Origin: Nocardioides sp. Soil797
Lineage (GTDB): Bacteria; Actinomycetota; Actinomycetes; Propionibacteriales; Nocardioidaceae
NCBI GenBank assembly: GCA_001429555.1
Contig: LMSR01000001.1
Span: 2,337 to 66,336 of the forward strand
Direction: 5' to 3'
DNA length: 64,000 nt
Part shown: piece by piece, positions 31,640 to 40,417 of the stretch
Position numbering within the stretch: the first letter of the stretch is position 1
How the letters are laid out: every line of letters starts with the position of its first letter
Program-made: the position numbers and the translations under genes
The notes under the pieces: generated by a model
Databases searched by the model: none
Seen by the model: the letters and a program-made list of their open reading frames with translations, nothing else
What the model was told of the DNA's origin: nothing

Positions 31640-31680
31640 CTTTCCAAAGCGGAAAGTGATTGACTTTCCGGCATGGAAAA
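31640..31680. promoter_or_regulatory. Tandem operator dyads between MFS exporter and its divergent regulator unit
   Basis: Two inverted repeats of the same form, CTTTCC-N5-GGAAAG (31640-31656) and CTTTCC-N5-GGAAAA (31664-31680), are spaced 24 bp apart, so they lie on nearly the same face of the helix. The second contains the ATG of the 31673 gene. The likely binder is the winged-helix regulator at 32143-32460 (inference). Confidence 0.7.
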
Positions 31681-32146
31681 CCATGACAGCATCCGTGCCA
31701 GGCAGGCCCTGGAATCCATTGCGGCCACCCGATCGGACCTGGCCGATCGCCTGGTGACGCCGTGGTTCCACTACCCGGTCCTGGCGGCGTTGCTGAGCGG
31801 GATGGTGCTGGTCTACGGCCTCGATCGCTTCCGCGACTCCCCGTTGCGGACCCTCTTCGCATTCGTGGTGATCCTCGGCAGCCTGGGGCTCGTCCAGGTC
31901 CACACCCGGATGACCGGTGTGCAGGTCGGGCGACCGGCTGGCCCTCGCAGCAAGTGGATGCTCTTCGTCTTCGCGATCGGTCTTCTCGCGCCCCTGTTGT
32001 GGGTGGTCATCACCGAGCCGGGCTGGGGCGTCGTACTCGCTCTGGCGGCGTTCGTCCTCGTGTTCACCGTCCTCTGCGGCCGGGCGTACGACACGGCCCT
32101 CCGTGCCGACCTGCGCGGCGGACCCAACGGAACCGACCGTCGATGA
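31673..32146 (+). CDS. Small four-helix membrane protein of unknown function
   Basis: A 157-residue protein. After a charged 30-residue N-terminus (ALESIAATRSDLADRL) there are four hydrophobic helices, two near residues 33-72 and two near 95-140, with a basic loop between. No known family is recognised. The start codon lies inside the second CTTTCC-N5-GGAAAA dyad, so a bound repressor would block both transcription and possibly leaderless initiation. It overlaps the downstream winged-helix regulator as ATGA, which resembles membrane-protein/HTH pairs that control exporters. Confidence 0.75.
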   Translation: MENHDSIRARQALESIAATRSDLADRLVTPWFHYPVLAALLSGMVLVYGLDRFRDSPLRTLFAFVVILGSLGLVQVHTRMTGVQVGRPAGPRSKWMLFVFAIGLLAPLLWVVITEPGWGVVLALAAFVLVFTVLCGRAYDTALRADLRGGPNGTDRR

Positions 32147-32460
32147 GCCAGCCCACGACCGATGGGGCGAAGTTCGACGAGATCGTCCATGCCCCCAACC
32201 GGCTGCAGATCTGCGCTCTCCTGGTGACCGCCGACCGAGCCGAGTTCGCCGCCATCCGCGACAGCCTCGGGGTGGCCGACTCGGTCGCCAGCAAGCACCT
32301 CAAGGTGCTCGCCGACGCCGGCTACGTGAAGCTCGACAAGCCCCAGGGGGAGGGGCGGGTGCGCACCTGGGCCAGCCTCACCAAGGAGGGGAGGAGGGCC
32401 TTCGCCGGCCACGTGGCCGAGCTGCGCCGGTTGGCCGCCGGCCTCGACGTCCAACCATGA
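32143..32460 (+). CDS. Winged-helix transcriptional regulator (ArsR/MarR-like, HTH_34 type)
   Basis: A 105-residue stand-alone winged helix: FDEIVHAPNRLQICALLV, the recognition region FAAIRDSLGVADSVASKHLKVLADAGYVKL and the wing KPQGEGRVRTWASLTKEGRRAF. This compact single-domain architecture is common for repressors lying next to exporters. No metal-binding Cys pair (ELCVCDL) is present, so it is not a classical metal sensor. It is translationally coupled to the upstream membrane protein and is a candidate to bind the dyads at 31640-31680. Confidence 0.88.
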   Translation: MSQPTTDGAKFDEIVHAPNRLQICALLVTADRAEFAAIRDSLGVADSVASKHLKVLADAGYVKLDKPQGEGRVRTWASLTKEGRRAFAGHVAELRRLAAGLDVQP

Positions 32461-32497
32461 TGCGAGCGCCGTGGGGGCGCGTGGCAGGCTGGGCGGC

Positions 32498-32911
32498 ATG
32501 AGCCACGTTGACCTGATGGCGGGACCCCCGCCCACCCACCTGCCCGAAGACCCCGCTGCCACCGAGCTCGCCGGGGGAACCGCCCCTGTCGAGGTGGTGC
32601 GCAGCCGTCCCGAGTCGCCCTTCGCCTGGGCTGCACTCGCCGAGCAGGCCGTCGAGCAGGGTGCCGACGACGTCACTGTCTATGCCTACTCCCGCGTCGG
32701 GTACCACCGCTCTCTCGACATGCTGCGCCGCAACGGCTGGAAGGGCCACGGCCCGGTCCCGTGGGAGCACGAGCCGAACCGCGGCTTCCTGCGCTCGCTG
32801 GCACTGCTGGCCAAGTCGGCGAAGGCGATCGGTGAGCAGGCCGAGTGGGACCGCTGCTCGGAGTTCCTTCGCGACTCCAGCCCCACGGCGTACGCCGAGT
32901 TGCTGGGCTGA
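32498..32911 (+). CDS. DUF3151 family protein
   Basis: A 137-residue soluble protein of the actinobacterial DUF3151 family. The characteristic central block is YAYSRVGYHRSLDMLRRNGW, then KGHGPVPWEHEPNRGFLRSL and a C-terminal CSEFLRDSSPTAY. The family is conserved near fba and purA in mycobacteria, which matches the local synteny here. It looks helical, TPR-like. Function is unknown. I use the ATG at 32498; an in-frame GTG at 32471 is also possible. Confidence 0.9.
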   Translation: MSHVDLMAGPPPTHLPEDPAATELAGGTAPVEVVRSRPESPFAWAALAEQAVEQGADDVTVYAYSRVGYHRSLDMLRRNGWKGHGPVPWEHEPNRGFLRSLALLAKSAKAIGEQAEWDRCSEFLRDSSPTAYAELLG

Positions 32912-32957
32912 GCGCGTCGCATACCGGCGTGCCTGCCGGGGGCCGACGTGGGCCGGC

Positions 32958-33026
32958 ACTTGTGCGGTGCTGTTGACGTTTTCACACGTCACAGCGCGTG
33001 TTCAGCGACCATAACCCCGCGTTACT
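32958..33026 (-). repeat. 69-bp structured intergenic repeat, copy D
   Basis: Minus-strand copy, starting AGTAACGCGGGGTTAT and ending CAACAGCACCGCACAAGT. Its internal hairpin is the longest: GCTGTGACGT pairs with ACGTC-a-ACAGC, 10 bp with one bulge. It lies between the convergent ends of the DUF3151 and lysS genes, 16 bp from the lysS stop. Confidence 0.95.
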
Positions 33027-33042
33027 CGAGCAGGGGTGCGCG

Positions 33043-34746
33043 CTACAGCGGGGAAGTGAGGAGGGTGCGGACCTTCTCGGAGCCGAGGGCCACGATCAGC
33101 GTCGGCAGGCGCGGGCCACGGTCCTTGTCGACCAGGAGGTTGTAGAGCAGCCGGAAGAACGCCTTCTGGTCGGCCTTGACCTCGTCGGTCGGCGCGTCGT
33201 CGATGGCCAGCCCGTGCGCCAGCTTCGGCACGCCGTAGACCACGGACGTGACCTCGTCGAGGTCTGAGGAGGTGGGCAGGTTCTCCAGGAGCAGTGAGAT
33301 CCACTGCGCCTCGGTGTCGCTCAGGGAGCCCAGGCGTGCGGTGTCCGGCGAGTCCCGCACGGTCGTACGGTCCTCGGCGTCGACGAAGTCGGTGGTCCAC
33401 TGCATCGCCCGGTCGAGCCGCGGCTGCAGGTCGGCGACGGAGTCGTGCTCGTGGCCGACCCGGCCGATGATCTGGCTGATCATGTCCGCGGACCCGGCGG
33501 TGACGTCGGCCACCGAGGCCAGCGTGCGGAACGGGACGACGACCGCGGGGGTCGGCAGCGTGCCGGCAGTCGTGGTCGCCGAGGCGCGCTCGAAGGCCAG
33601 CACCTGGGCGTCACGCTTGTCGGGGTTCGCCGCCTTGCGGGTCAGCGCGTCCCACTCGTCGTAGAGGCGCACCACCTCGGGACCGAACTCGACGTTGAAG
33701 GCCTGCTTGGGCTGCCGGCGCACGTAGAGCCAGCGCAGGATCGGCGCCTCGAGCACCTGCAGGGCATCGGCCGCGGTGGGGACACCACCCTTGGAGGACG
33801 ACATCTTCGCCATCCCGGCGACGCCGACGAACGAGTAGCCGACGAACGACGGCGCGCGGCCGCCGTAGACGGCCTTCACCAACTCCTTGCCGACGGTGTA
33901 CGACGACCCGGGGGAGGCGTGGTCGACCCCGCCCGGCTCGAAGTCGACGCCCTCGAAGGCCCAGCGCATCGGCCAGTCGACCTTCCAGACCAGCTTGCCC
34001 TCGCTCTGCGTGGCGAGGTTGGTGATGCCCTCGTAGGAGCACGACGTGCACGTGTAGGCGAGGTCGGTCGACTCGTCGTCGTACGACGTGACGGTGGTGG
34101 TGTCGCGCCCGCAGTCACGGCAGTAGGGCTTGTAGGGGAAGCGGGCCAACACGTCCTCACCGGTGGGCTCGTCCTCGACGGTGACCGAGTCCTCGAGGGC
34201 GGCGGCCTCCTGCTCCGACTCGGCCACCGGCGCGGCGGCCTTGGTGCGGTAGCGGGCCAGCACCTGCTCGATGCGGTCGCGGTTGCGGACGGCGACGAGG
34301 ATCTGCTCGGTGTAGGTGCCGGCCCGGTAGAGCTCGGTCTGTGACAGCTCGTCCATCTCGACCCCCATCGCGGCCAGCGCCTCCTGGAGTGGCGCCTTGA
34401 AGTGCGCGGCCCAGGAGTCGTGGCAGTCCCATGGGTCGGGGACGGAGGAGAGGGGGCGGCCGATGTGCTCGCTCCAGGACTCGTCGACGCCGGCCGGCAC
34501 CTTGCGGAAGCGGTCGTAGTCGTCCCACGAGTGCAGGTGGCGCACGTTGAGCCCGCGGGAGCGCAGCTCCTCCGCGACGAAGTGGACGGTCAGGAACTCG
34601 CGCAGGTTGCCCAGGTGGATCGGGCCCGAGGGGCTGGCACCCGAGGCGACGGTGATCAGGTCTGCGTCCTCGCCGGCGTGGCGTACGGCGTCGTCGGCGG
34701 CCCGGGTCACCCAGTCGCTCGGGTTCTGTGGTCCGCCTCGTGCCAT
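33043..34746 (-). CDS. lysS: Lysyl-tRNA synthetase, class I (LysRS1)
   Basis: A 567-residue class I aminoacyl-tRNA synthetase. The Rossmann signature is HLGN (residues 44-47, in ASGASPSGPIHLGNLREF) and the KMSKS loop is KMSSSKGG near residue 313. A zinc knuckle (CRDCGRD followed by CTSCSYEG) sits in the inserted domain. This is the class I type of lysine enzyme, unrelated to the common class II LysRS. An internal acidic insertion (EQEAAALEDSVTVEDEPTGE) lies before the zinc region. I start at ATG 34746 (MARGGPQNP) with GGAGCG upstream; the longer frame is unsupported. Confidence 0.95.
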   Translation of the reverse strand: MARGGPQNPSDWVTRAADDAVRHAGEDADLITVASGASPSGPIHLGNLREFLTVHFVAEELRSRGLNVRHLHSWDDYDRFRKVPAGVDESWSEHIGRPLSSVPDPWDCHDSWAAHFKAPLQEALAAMGVEMDELSQTELYRAGTYTEQILVAVRNRDRIEQVLARYRTKAAAPVAESEQEAAALEDSVTVEDEPTGEDVLARFPYKPYCRDCGRDTTTVTSYDDESTDLAYTCTSCSYEGITNLATQSEGKLVWKVDWPMRWAFEGVDFEPGGVDHASPGSSYTVGKELVKAVYGGRAPSFVGYSFVGVAGMAKMSSSKGGVPTAADALQVLEAPILRWLYVRRQPKQAFNVEFGPEVVRLYDEWDALTRKAANPDKRDAQVLAFERASATTTAGTLPTPAVVVPFRTLASVADVTAGSADMISQIIGRVGHEHDSVADLQPRLDRAMQWTTDFVDAEDRTTVRDSPDTARLGSLSDTEAQWISLLLENLPTSSDLDEVTSVVYGVPKLAHGLAIDDAPTDEVKADQKAFFRLLYNLLVDKDRGPRLPTLIVALGSEKVRTLLTSPL

Positions 34747-34987
34747 GGTGACGCGCTCCTGAAGGTTCGGGTGGGTTGGCCAAGGGGAAACGCTACCCGA
34801 GCCCGTCCGAACGCATGAATGGGCGGCGAAATGGTCCATCCCCAGCCCATTTTCGACGCCCATCAGGTGCGGCCGTGCGGTCAAAACCCCCGCGATGTCA
34901 CCGTCCAGCCTGCCTGTGGGGACATCTTGACACCGTTCCGGAGGGACGTCCTGTCACAAAGGAGCCACTGGCCTTAACATGCCAGTC

Positions 34988-35956
34988 ATGTCCCTGCGAC
35001 AGTTGGACGTGCTGGCCGTGCTCGGCATCTCCCCCCTCGATGTCGAGTGGTACCAACGGCTCCGTCCCCACTCCGGCGCCGCGCTGGAGGACGCCGCCTC
35101 CGCCCTGGCCGTGGACCCCGCCGAGCTCCGGCGCCGGCTCGAGCCACTGGTCGAAGCCGGCGTCGCCTCGGTGGACGACGACAGGTTGACCGTCCCGTCG
35201 GGAGCGGACCTGCTGGCCCGCGTGGTCGCGGCGGAGGCTGACCAGCTGCGCTCGGTGGTCGACCGACTGGAGCGACTGCGGGTCTCGATCCCCGACATCA
35301 GTGGGATGCTCAGCGAGCAGCCGACCGGCCCCGGGCTGGCCGACGTGGAGCTGCGCACCAGCCACGACGTCCACGCCACGCTGCGCTCCTGGGTCGGTGA
35401 GTCCCGCGCCGACCTGATGTGGTTGCGGCCCGACCAGTGGACCCTGCCCCAGGAGCCGGACATGAGCCGGGCCGTGCGGCGCGCCCTCTCCCGCGGGCAG
35501 CGGTCCCGGGCTATCTATCCGGTACGGGTCCTGGAGGATGCGCCGCGCTCCCTGTTCGATCGCATGGACGCCGGGGAGGAGGTCCGACTGGTCCCGGAGG
35601 TGCCCAGCCGGATGGCCGTCGTGGCGGGCGTCGGCGCCGTCGTTCCCGACGAGTGGGGCGTCGACAACCAACGTCGCATCCTGCTTCGCCATGCCGGCAT
35701 GACCGCCGTACTGGCCGACCTGTTCGAGGAGATCTGGTCCCGGGCGGTGGTGGTCCCGGGGGCGGCGAGCGGCGACACGCACCGCCGTCTGATGCTGCAG
35801 CAGATGAGTCGTGGCGTCCGCGACGAGCAGATCGCCCGCACGATGGGCCTGAGCCTGCGCACCGTACGCCGGCGAGTCGCCGACCTGATGCAGGAGCTCG
35901 ACGCCGACACCCGTTTCCAGGCCGGCGCCGAGGCGGTCCGCCGCGGTTGGATCTAG
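34988..35956 (+). CDS. HTH transcriptional regulator with TrmB/PLD-like middle and LuxR-type C-terminus
   Basis: A 322-residue regulator. The N-terminal winged-helix-like segment (LRQLDVLAVLGISPLDVEWY, then LAVDPAELRRRLEPLVEAGVAS) is followed by a middle domain of the TrmB/PLD-like effector type and a C-terminal LuxR HTH (MSRGVRDEQIARTMGLSLRTVRRRVADLM). Such proteins are numerous in Nocardioides-type genomes, with unknown ligands. Two in-frame ATGs exist, 34979 and 34988. TAACAT at 34975-34980 is placed as a -10 for a leaderless start at 34988, so I choose that. Divergent from lysS across ~240 bp with no other feature recognised. Confidence 0.8.
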   Translation: MSLRQLDVLAVLGISPLDVEWYQRLRPHSGAALEDAASALAVDPAELRRRLEPLVEAGVASVDDDRLTVPSGADLLARVVAAEADQLRSVVDRLERLRVSIPDISGMLSEQPTGPGLADVELRTSHDVHATLRSWVGESRADLMWLRPDQWTLPQEPDMSRAVRRALSRGQRSRAIYPVRVLEDAPRSLFDRMDAGEEVRLVPEVPSRMAVVAGVGAVVPDEWGVDNQRRILLRHAGMTAVLADLFEEIWSRAVVVPGAASGDTHRRLMLQQMSRGVRDEQIARTMGLSLRTVRRRVADLMQELDADTRFQAGAEAVRRGWI

Positions 35957-35983
35957 CGAAGCTGGGACGCCGGCCCGAGTGAC

Positions 35984-36877
35984 TCAGCGGGTCAGCAGGT
36001 AGGCGCCCGGCTCGACCCGCCACGTACGCCGGGTCTCGGGCCCGTGGAGCTCGCCGTCGGCGCTGGTCCAGAACTCCTCGCCGGCAACCGTGACAGACGT
36101 GCCCCGCATGGTCAGTACGTCGTCATGGGACGCGTGCTCGCCCTTCGTGAGCAGGGCCGCGAAGTTGACCTTCGACCAGCCCTGCACCGCGCGGGAGATC
36201 ATCACGTCGATGGTGCCGTCCGTCGGCTCGGCGTCGGGGTTCAACGTGGTCCCGCCGCCGACGTCGGAGCCGTTGCCGAGGGAGACCATCAGCACGGGTT
36301 GATCGAGGTCGTTGACCACGGTGCCGTCCACCTCGACCTTCAGACGCAGGACGTGGGGTCGCAGCGCGGCCAGCGCGGCCCCGATGGGGTAGCCGATCTT
36401 GCCCAGCTTCACCTTGCCGAGCACACCCTTGACGGCCGAGCCGAGGCGCCCGGCCTGGGCGCTGGCGCCGAGGTGGACGTTGTTGACCACGATGTCGCCG
36501 AACTCGTCGACGAGCAGGTCGGTGGGGGTCGGCTTCCCGTGCAGCACGGTCCGGGCCGCCTTGGCCGGGTCTTCGGAGATGCCGGCGCTGCGGGCGAAGT
36601 CGTTGCCGGTGCCGAGGGGGATCAGGCCCAGCACCTTGCCGGACAGCTCGTTGCGGCGGTGCAGGGCGGCCACGACGGCGTGGATGCTGCCGTCACCCCC
36701 GGCGATCACGATCCGTCGGGACCCGGCCCGGTGCAGCACTCCGTCGAGCTCGCCGGGGTTGGCGGTCGCGGCGATCTCGACGCTCGATTCCGCGCGGAGC
36801 ACGTCGAGAGCGAGCTCGAGGTTGGCCTGGTCGGAGCTCCCGGCCTGGGAGTTGGTGATCAGCAGCAGTGGTTCCAC
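35984..36877 (-). CDS. Diacylglycerol/lipid kinase family protein
   Basis: A 297-residue member of the DgkB/YegS/sphingosine-kinase fold. The nucleotide-binding GGDGS is at residues 60-64, PLGTGNDFAR at 88-97, and a C-terminal beta-sandwich ends in DGTIDVMISR and ADGELHGPE. These kinases phosphorylate diacylglycerol or related lipids at the inner membrane face, or act on phosphatidylinositol-mannoside precursors in actinobacteria; the substrate is not known here. It converges with the upstream HTH regulator and is divergent from purA across 105 bp. Confidence 0.9.
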   Translation of the reverse strand: MEPLLLITNSQAGSSDQANLELALDVLRAESSVEIAATANPGELDGVLHRAGSRRIVIAGGDGSIHAVVAALHRRNELSGKVLGLIPLGTGNDFARSAGISEDPAKAARTVLHGKPTPTDLLVDEFGDIVVNNVHLGASAQAGRLGSAVKGVLGKVKLGKIGYPIGAALAALRPHVLRLKVEVDGTVVNDLDQPVLMVSLGNGSDVGGGTTLNPDAEPTDGTIDVMISRAVQGWSKVNFAALLTKGEHASHDDVLTMRGTSVTVAGEEFWTSADGELHGPETRRTWRVEPGAYLLTR

Positions 36878-36982
36878 GATCCGTGACCATACAGTCGGCT
36901 TTGGTAGCGTGTGGTCGCAAGAGCCCGTTTCAGCACTTGCGCTGTTGTCGGGCTGTTTCCATGTCTACGGAGGGGGCACTCC

Positions 36983-38269
36983 ATGCCCGCGATCATCGTT
37001 CTTGGCGCCCAGTGGGGCGACGAAGGCAAGGGCAAGGCGACCGACCTGCTCGCCCAGGACACCGCCATCGACTACGTGGTCCGCACCAGCGGTGGACACA
37101 ATGCCGGCCACACGATCGTGGTCAACGGTGAGAAGTTCGCCACCCACCTGCTGCCCAGCGGCATCCTCACGCCCGGCGCCACGTCCGTGATCGCGAACGG
37201 GGTCGTGGTCTCACCCGAGGCGCTGTTCCGTGAGCTCGACAGCCTGATCGAGCGGGGCGTGGAGGTGGCCGACCTCAAGGTGAGTGCCAACGCCCACGTG
37301 ATCGCGTCCTACCACTCCACGATCGACAAGGTCTCCGAGCGCTTCCTCGGCAAGAACAACATCGGTACGACGGGGCGCGGCATCGGGCCGGCGTACTCCG
37401 ACAAGGTGAACCGCTACGGCGTGCGCGTCGCGGACCTCTTCGACGAGAAGATCCTGCGCCAGAAGATCGAAGCGGCGCTCGACGTGCGCAACCACCTGCT
37501 CACCAAGGTCTACAACCGCCGCGCCATCGAGGTCGAGGCCGTCGTCGAGGAGCTCACCCAGTACGTCGACCGCTTGCGGCCGATGGTCGCCGACACGTCC
37601 CTGCTGCTCAACCAGGCCCTCGACGCCGACAAGACGGTGCTCTTCGAGGGCGCCCAGGCGACGATGCTCGACGTCGACCACGGCACCTATCCGTTCGTGA
37701 CCAGCAGCAACCCGGTCTCCGGTGGCGTGTGCGTCGGTGCCGGTGTCGGCCCGACCCGCATCGACCGGGTGATCGGCGTGATCAAGGCCTACACGACGCG
37801 CGTCGGCTCGGGCCCGTTCCCGACCGAGCTGTTCGACGAGGACGGCGTCCAGCTGCAGACGCTCGGCGGTGAGATCGGTGTCTCCACCGGCCGCACCCGC
37901 CGCTGTGGCTGGTACGACTCGGTGATCGCCCGCTACGCCACCCGGGTCAACGGGCTCACCGAGTTCTTCCTGACCAAGCTCGACATCCTGGGCGCGTGGG
38001 AGCGCATCCCGGTCTGCGTCGGCTACGAGATCGACGGGAAGCGGGTCGACGAGATGCCGATGACGCAGACCGAGTTCCACCATGCCAAGCCGGTCTATGA
38101 GTTCTTCGACGGCTGGAACACCGACATCTCCGACTGCCGTCGCTTCGAGGAGCTCCCGAAGAACGCGCAGGTCTACGTGAAGGCCCTCGAGGAGCTCAGC
38201 GGTGCGCCGTTCTGGGGCGTCGGGGTCGGCCCGGGTCGCGAGCAGACGATCGTGGTCCACCCCGGCTGA
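36983..38269 (+). CDS. purA: Adenylosuccinate synthetase
   Basis: A 428-residue GTP-dependent enzyme that condenses IMP and aspartate to adenylosuccinate, the first step to AMP. The P-loop-like [11 protein letters not shown] (8-18) carries the catalytic Asp13, with SGGHNAGHT after it, [14 protein letters not shown] in the IMP site, the aspartate-loop region [14 protein letters not shown] and the guanine-binding TKLDIL. AGGGGG lies 8 bases before the ATG. Its partner purB is 3.5 kb downstream on the same strand, with purD and an opposing kinase gene between them. Confidence 0.98.
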   Translation: MPAIIVLGAQWGDEGKGKATDLLAQDTAIDYVVRTSGGHNAGHTIVVNGEKFATHLLPSGILTPGATSVIANGVVVSPEALFRELDSLIERGVEVADLKVSANAHVIASYHSTIDKVSERFLGKNNIGTTGRGIGPAYSDKVNRYGVRVADLFDEKILRQKIEAALDVRNHLLTKVYNRRAIEVEAVVEELTQYVDRLRPMVADTSLLLNQALDADKTVLFEGAQATMLDVDHGTYPFVTSSNPVSGGVCVGAGVGPTRIDRVIGVIKAYTTRVGSGPFPTELFDEDGVQLQTLGGEIGVSTGRTRRCGWYDSVIARYATRVNGLTEFFLTKLDILGAWERIPVCVGYEIDGKRVDEMPMTQTEFHHAKPVYEFFDGWNTDISDCRRFEELPKNAQVYVKALEELSGAPFWGVGVGPGREQTIVVHPG

Positions 38270-38270
38270 C

Positions 38271-40370
38271 TCAGGTGATGTTGTCGGTCAGGATCGACCA
38301 GACTTCGTCGCATCCCTTGTTGACGCACGCCGCCGTCGCCCAGCGCTCGGGCTCACCGAACGCCTCGCCGGTGGACACGGCGACGTCGAGGCGCACCCCT
38401 GATCTCGTGTTGGCTCGCTGCAGGACCGCGTCGGCCCTGCCGTCGCCGTCGACGTCGATGAGGGAGAGGCCGGTGGTGGCCTCGGGGTCGTCGACCGGGT
38501 CGGTGGCCCAGTCCTCGCCCTCGCCGAGACCGCCGTCGGCGAACCGGTGCACCCGCAACGTGCCGGGTTTCCCGCGCTCGTAGACGACGACCTCTGCGGC
38601 GCCGTCACCATCGACGTCAGCGACCTCGACCGGCGGCGGCACCGGGCCGTCGTACGGCGTGGGTCGGGGGAAGCCGGCGGCCTCGAATCCGTCGCCGTCG
38701 GAGAGCATGACGTGGAGCTCGGCTCTCGGGGTCGAACCGCTCCGCGCGTCGGGAGTGCGGCGCAGCACCAGGTCGTCGCGCCCGTCGCCGTCGACGTCGC
38801 CGGCCGTCATCATCTCGCCGTAGCCGGACCATGCCGGGACCGAGCCGACCGAGGTCGGCTCCGCGAATCCGTCGCCGGTGCTCAGCGCCAGCTCGAGCTC
38901 GAGGGTGGAGCGCACGGCATCGAGGTCCCGCAGCCAGCTGAGGACGAGGTCGTCGCGGCCGTCGCCATCGATGTCGGCCAGCAGCGGGTAGGACTCGTCA
39001 CGGTTGCCCCGCTTGCCGAACGCGACCGCAGACTGGGTGCCGTCGCTGTCGAGGACGGAGACGTTGAGACCCTTGGTCTCGAGGTTGTCGTCGACACCGA
39101 CCACGTCGTCGCGCCCGTCGCCGTCGACGTCACCCCGCACGCCGTACCCCTCCGGCTGCGGCTGGCGCACCGGGTCCGCGAACCCTTGGCCCGTCGAGCG
39201 GAGCAGGTAGTTGCGCCCCTCCTTGTAGTCGTCTCCGTAGTTGTACCAACGGAAGAGCAGGTCGCCCCTGGCGTCGCCGTCGATGTCACCCTGGACGGCG
39301 GCCGGCGCCTGCTCGGCCCCGTCGTCGTCGCGCTGCTGGCGCCACACGGCGTACGACGTCCCGGCGACGAGTGCGAGCGCGGCCAGGGCCGCGACCGGCC
39401 ACCAGCGTCGACGACTCCGTTGCTTCCGGCTGCCGCCGCTGGCGCTGGAGCCCGTTCGCACCGCGGTGCCGGTGTCGTCGGAGCCGTGGGCCACGTCGGC
39501 GGGCTCCAGCAGCGGACGGTCGCCGTAGCGGGTCAGGGAGAGCAGGTCGGTGCGGAACTCCGCTGCCGTCGGGTAACGGTCGCCGGGGTCCTTTGCCAAC
39601 GCCTTCGCGAGCACCGCGTTGATGCGGGTGGTGGCCGGGTCGTCGCCGACGAACTGGGGGACCGGCTTCTGCACCTGGGCCAGGGCCACCTCGACGTCGG
39701 AGCCGGCGTAGGGCGCATGACCGGTCAGCGTGGCCCAGAAGACACAGCCGAGCGCGTAGACGTCGGAGCGGGCGGTGCCCGGATCGCCCTTGGTGCGCTC
39801 GGGAGCCAACCACGCCCAGCTGCCGGCGACGCCGCCGGTCTGGGTGAGCCCGGTGGTGCCGGCGTGGGCGATGCCGAAGTCGCACAGGTAGGCGAACGGC
39901 TCGTCGCGGGACCCGTCGCGCAGCAACACGTTGCTGGGCTTCACGTCACGGTGCACGACCCCGACGCCGTGGGCGTCGGAGAGCGCCTCGGCGATCTGGG
40001 CACACACGCTCGAGGCGCGGGTCAGTGGCAGCTTCCCGCTCTCGCGAAGGAGATCGGAGAGGTCGCCGCCCTGCACGAACTGGGTGGCGATCCACGGCAC
40101 GCCGTCCTCGACTCCGTGGTCGAGAATGGTGACCACGTGAGGCGAGTCGAGCCGCGTCATGATGTCGGCCTCGCGCTCGAAGCGCTGGGTGAACTCGTCG
40201 TTGCCGGTCAGTCGCCCGGCCATCACCTTGAGCGCGACCGTGCGGTTCAGGTGGGTGTCGGTGGCCCGGAAGACGACGCCCATTCCGCCCATGCCGATGC
40301 GTTCGTCGATCAGATAGCGCCCGAAGCGGGAGCCGGGGGCGGGAGAGTTCAGCGACATGACGGGGACCAT
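38271..40370 (-). CDS. Transmembrane Ser/Thr kinase with extracellular FG-GAP/VCBS repeats
   Basis: A 699-residue receptor-like kinase. Kinase domain about 17-285: IGMGGMGVVFRA loop, Lys48 (VALKVM), Asp142/Asn147 (VVHRDVKPSNVLL) and Asp164 (LCDFGIAH). A basic stretch and membrane helix (residues 324-343, PVAALAALALVAGTSYAVW) follow. The ~350-residue outer domain has six DxDGDxxxD calcium-loop-like segments (first DIDGDARGDLL, last DVDGDGRADAVL) spaced as in FG-GAP/VCBS beta-propeller blades, typical of integrin-like sensors. GAGG precedes the ATG at 40370. It sits between purA (convergent, 1 bp gap) and purD (divergent, 47 bp). Confidence 0.9.
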   Translation of the reverse strand: MVPVMSLNSPAPGSRFGRYLIDERIGMGGMGVVFRATDTHLNRTVALKVMAGRLTGNDEFTQRFEREADIMTRLDSPHVVTILDHGVEDGVPWIATQFVQGGDLSDLLRESGKLPLTRASSVCAQIAEALSDAHGVGVVHRDVKPSNVLLRDGSRDEPFAYLCDFGIAHAGTTGLTQTGGVAGSWAWLAPERTKGDPGTARSDVYALGCVFWATLTGHAPYAGSDVEVALAQVQKPVPQFVGDDPATTRINAVLAKALAKDPGDRYPTAAEFRTDLLSLTRYGDRPLLEPADVAHGSDDTGTAVRTGSSASGGSRKQRSRRRWWPVAALAALALVAGTSYAVWRQQRDDDGAEQAPAAVQGDIDGDARGDLLFRWYNYGDDYKEGRNYLLRSTGQGFADPVRQPQPEGYGVRGDVDGDGRDDVVGVDDNLETKGLNVSVLDSDGTQSAVAFGKRGNRDESYPLLADIDGDGRDDLVLSWLRDLDAVRSTLELELALSTGDGFAEPTSVGSVPAWSGYGEMMTAGDVDGDGRDDLVLRRTPDARSGSTPRAELHVMLSDGDGFEAAGFPRPTPYDGPVPPPVEVADVDGDGAAEVVVYERGKPGTLRVHRFADGGLGEGEDWATDPVDDPEATTGLSLIDVDGDGRADAVLQRANTRSGVRLDVAVSTGEAFGEPERWATAACVNKGCDEVWSILTDNIT

Positions 40371-40417
40371 CTTGCCTCACGAGATCGGGTCCACGACGCC
40401 CCGTAGGATCGACGCCC

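Noticed and set aside
23704..33026. Integron attC sites
   Set aside because: The 69-bp repeats lack the GTTRRRY/RYYYAAC core-site pairs, no integrase is nearby, and copies lie in both orientations.
38547..40406. 619-codon open frame antisense to the FG-GAP kinase
   Set aside because: The opposite strand encodes a kinase with all catalytic motifs; this frame has no recognisable domain.
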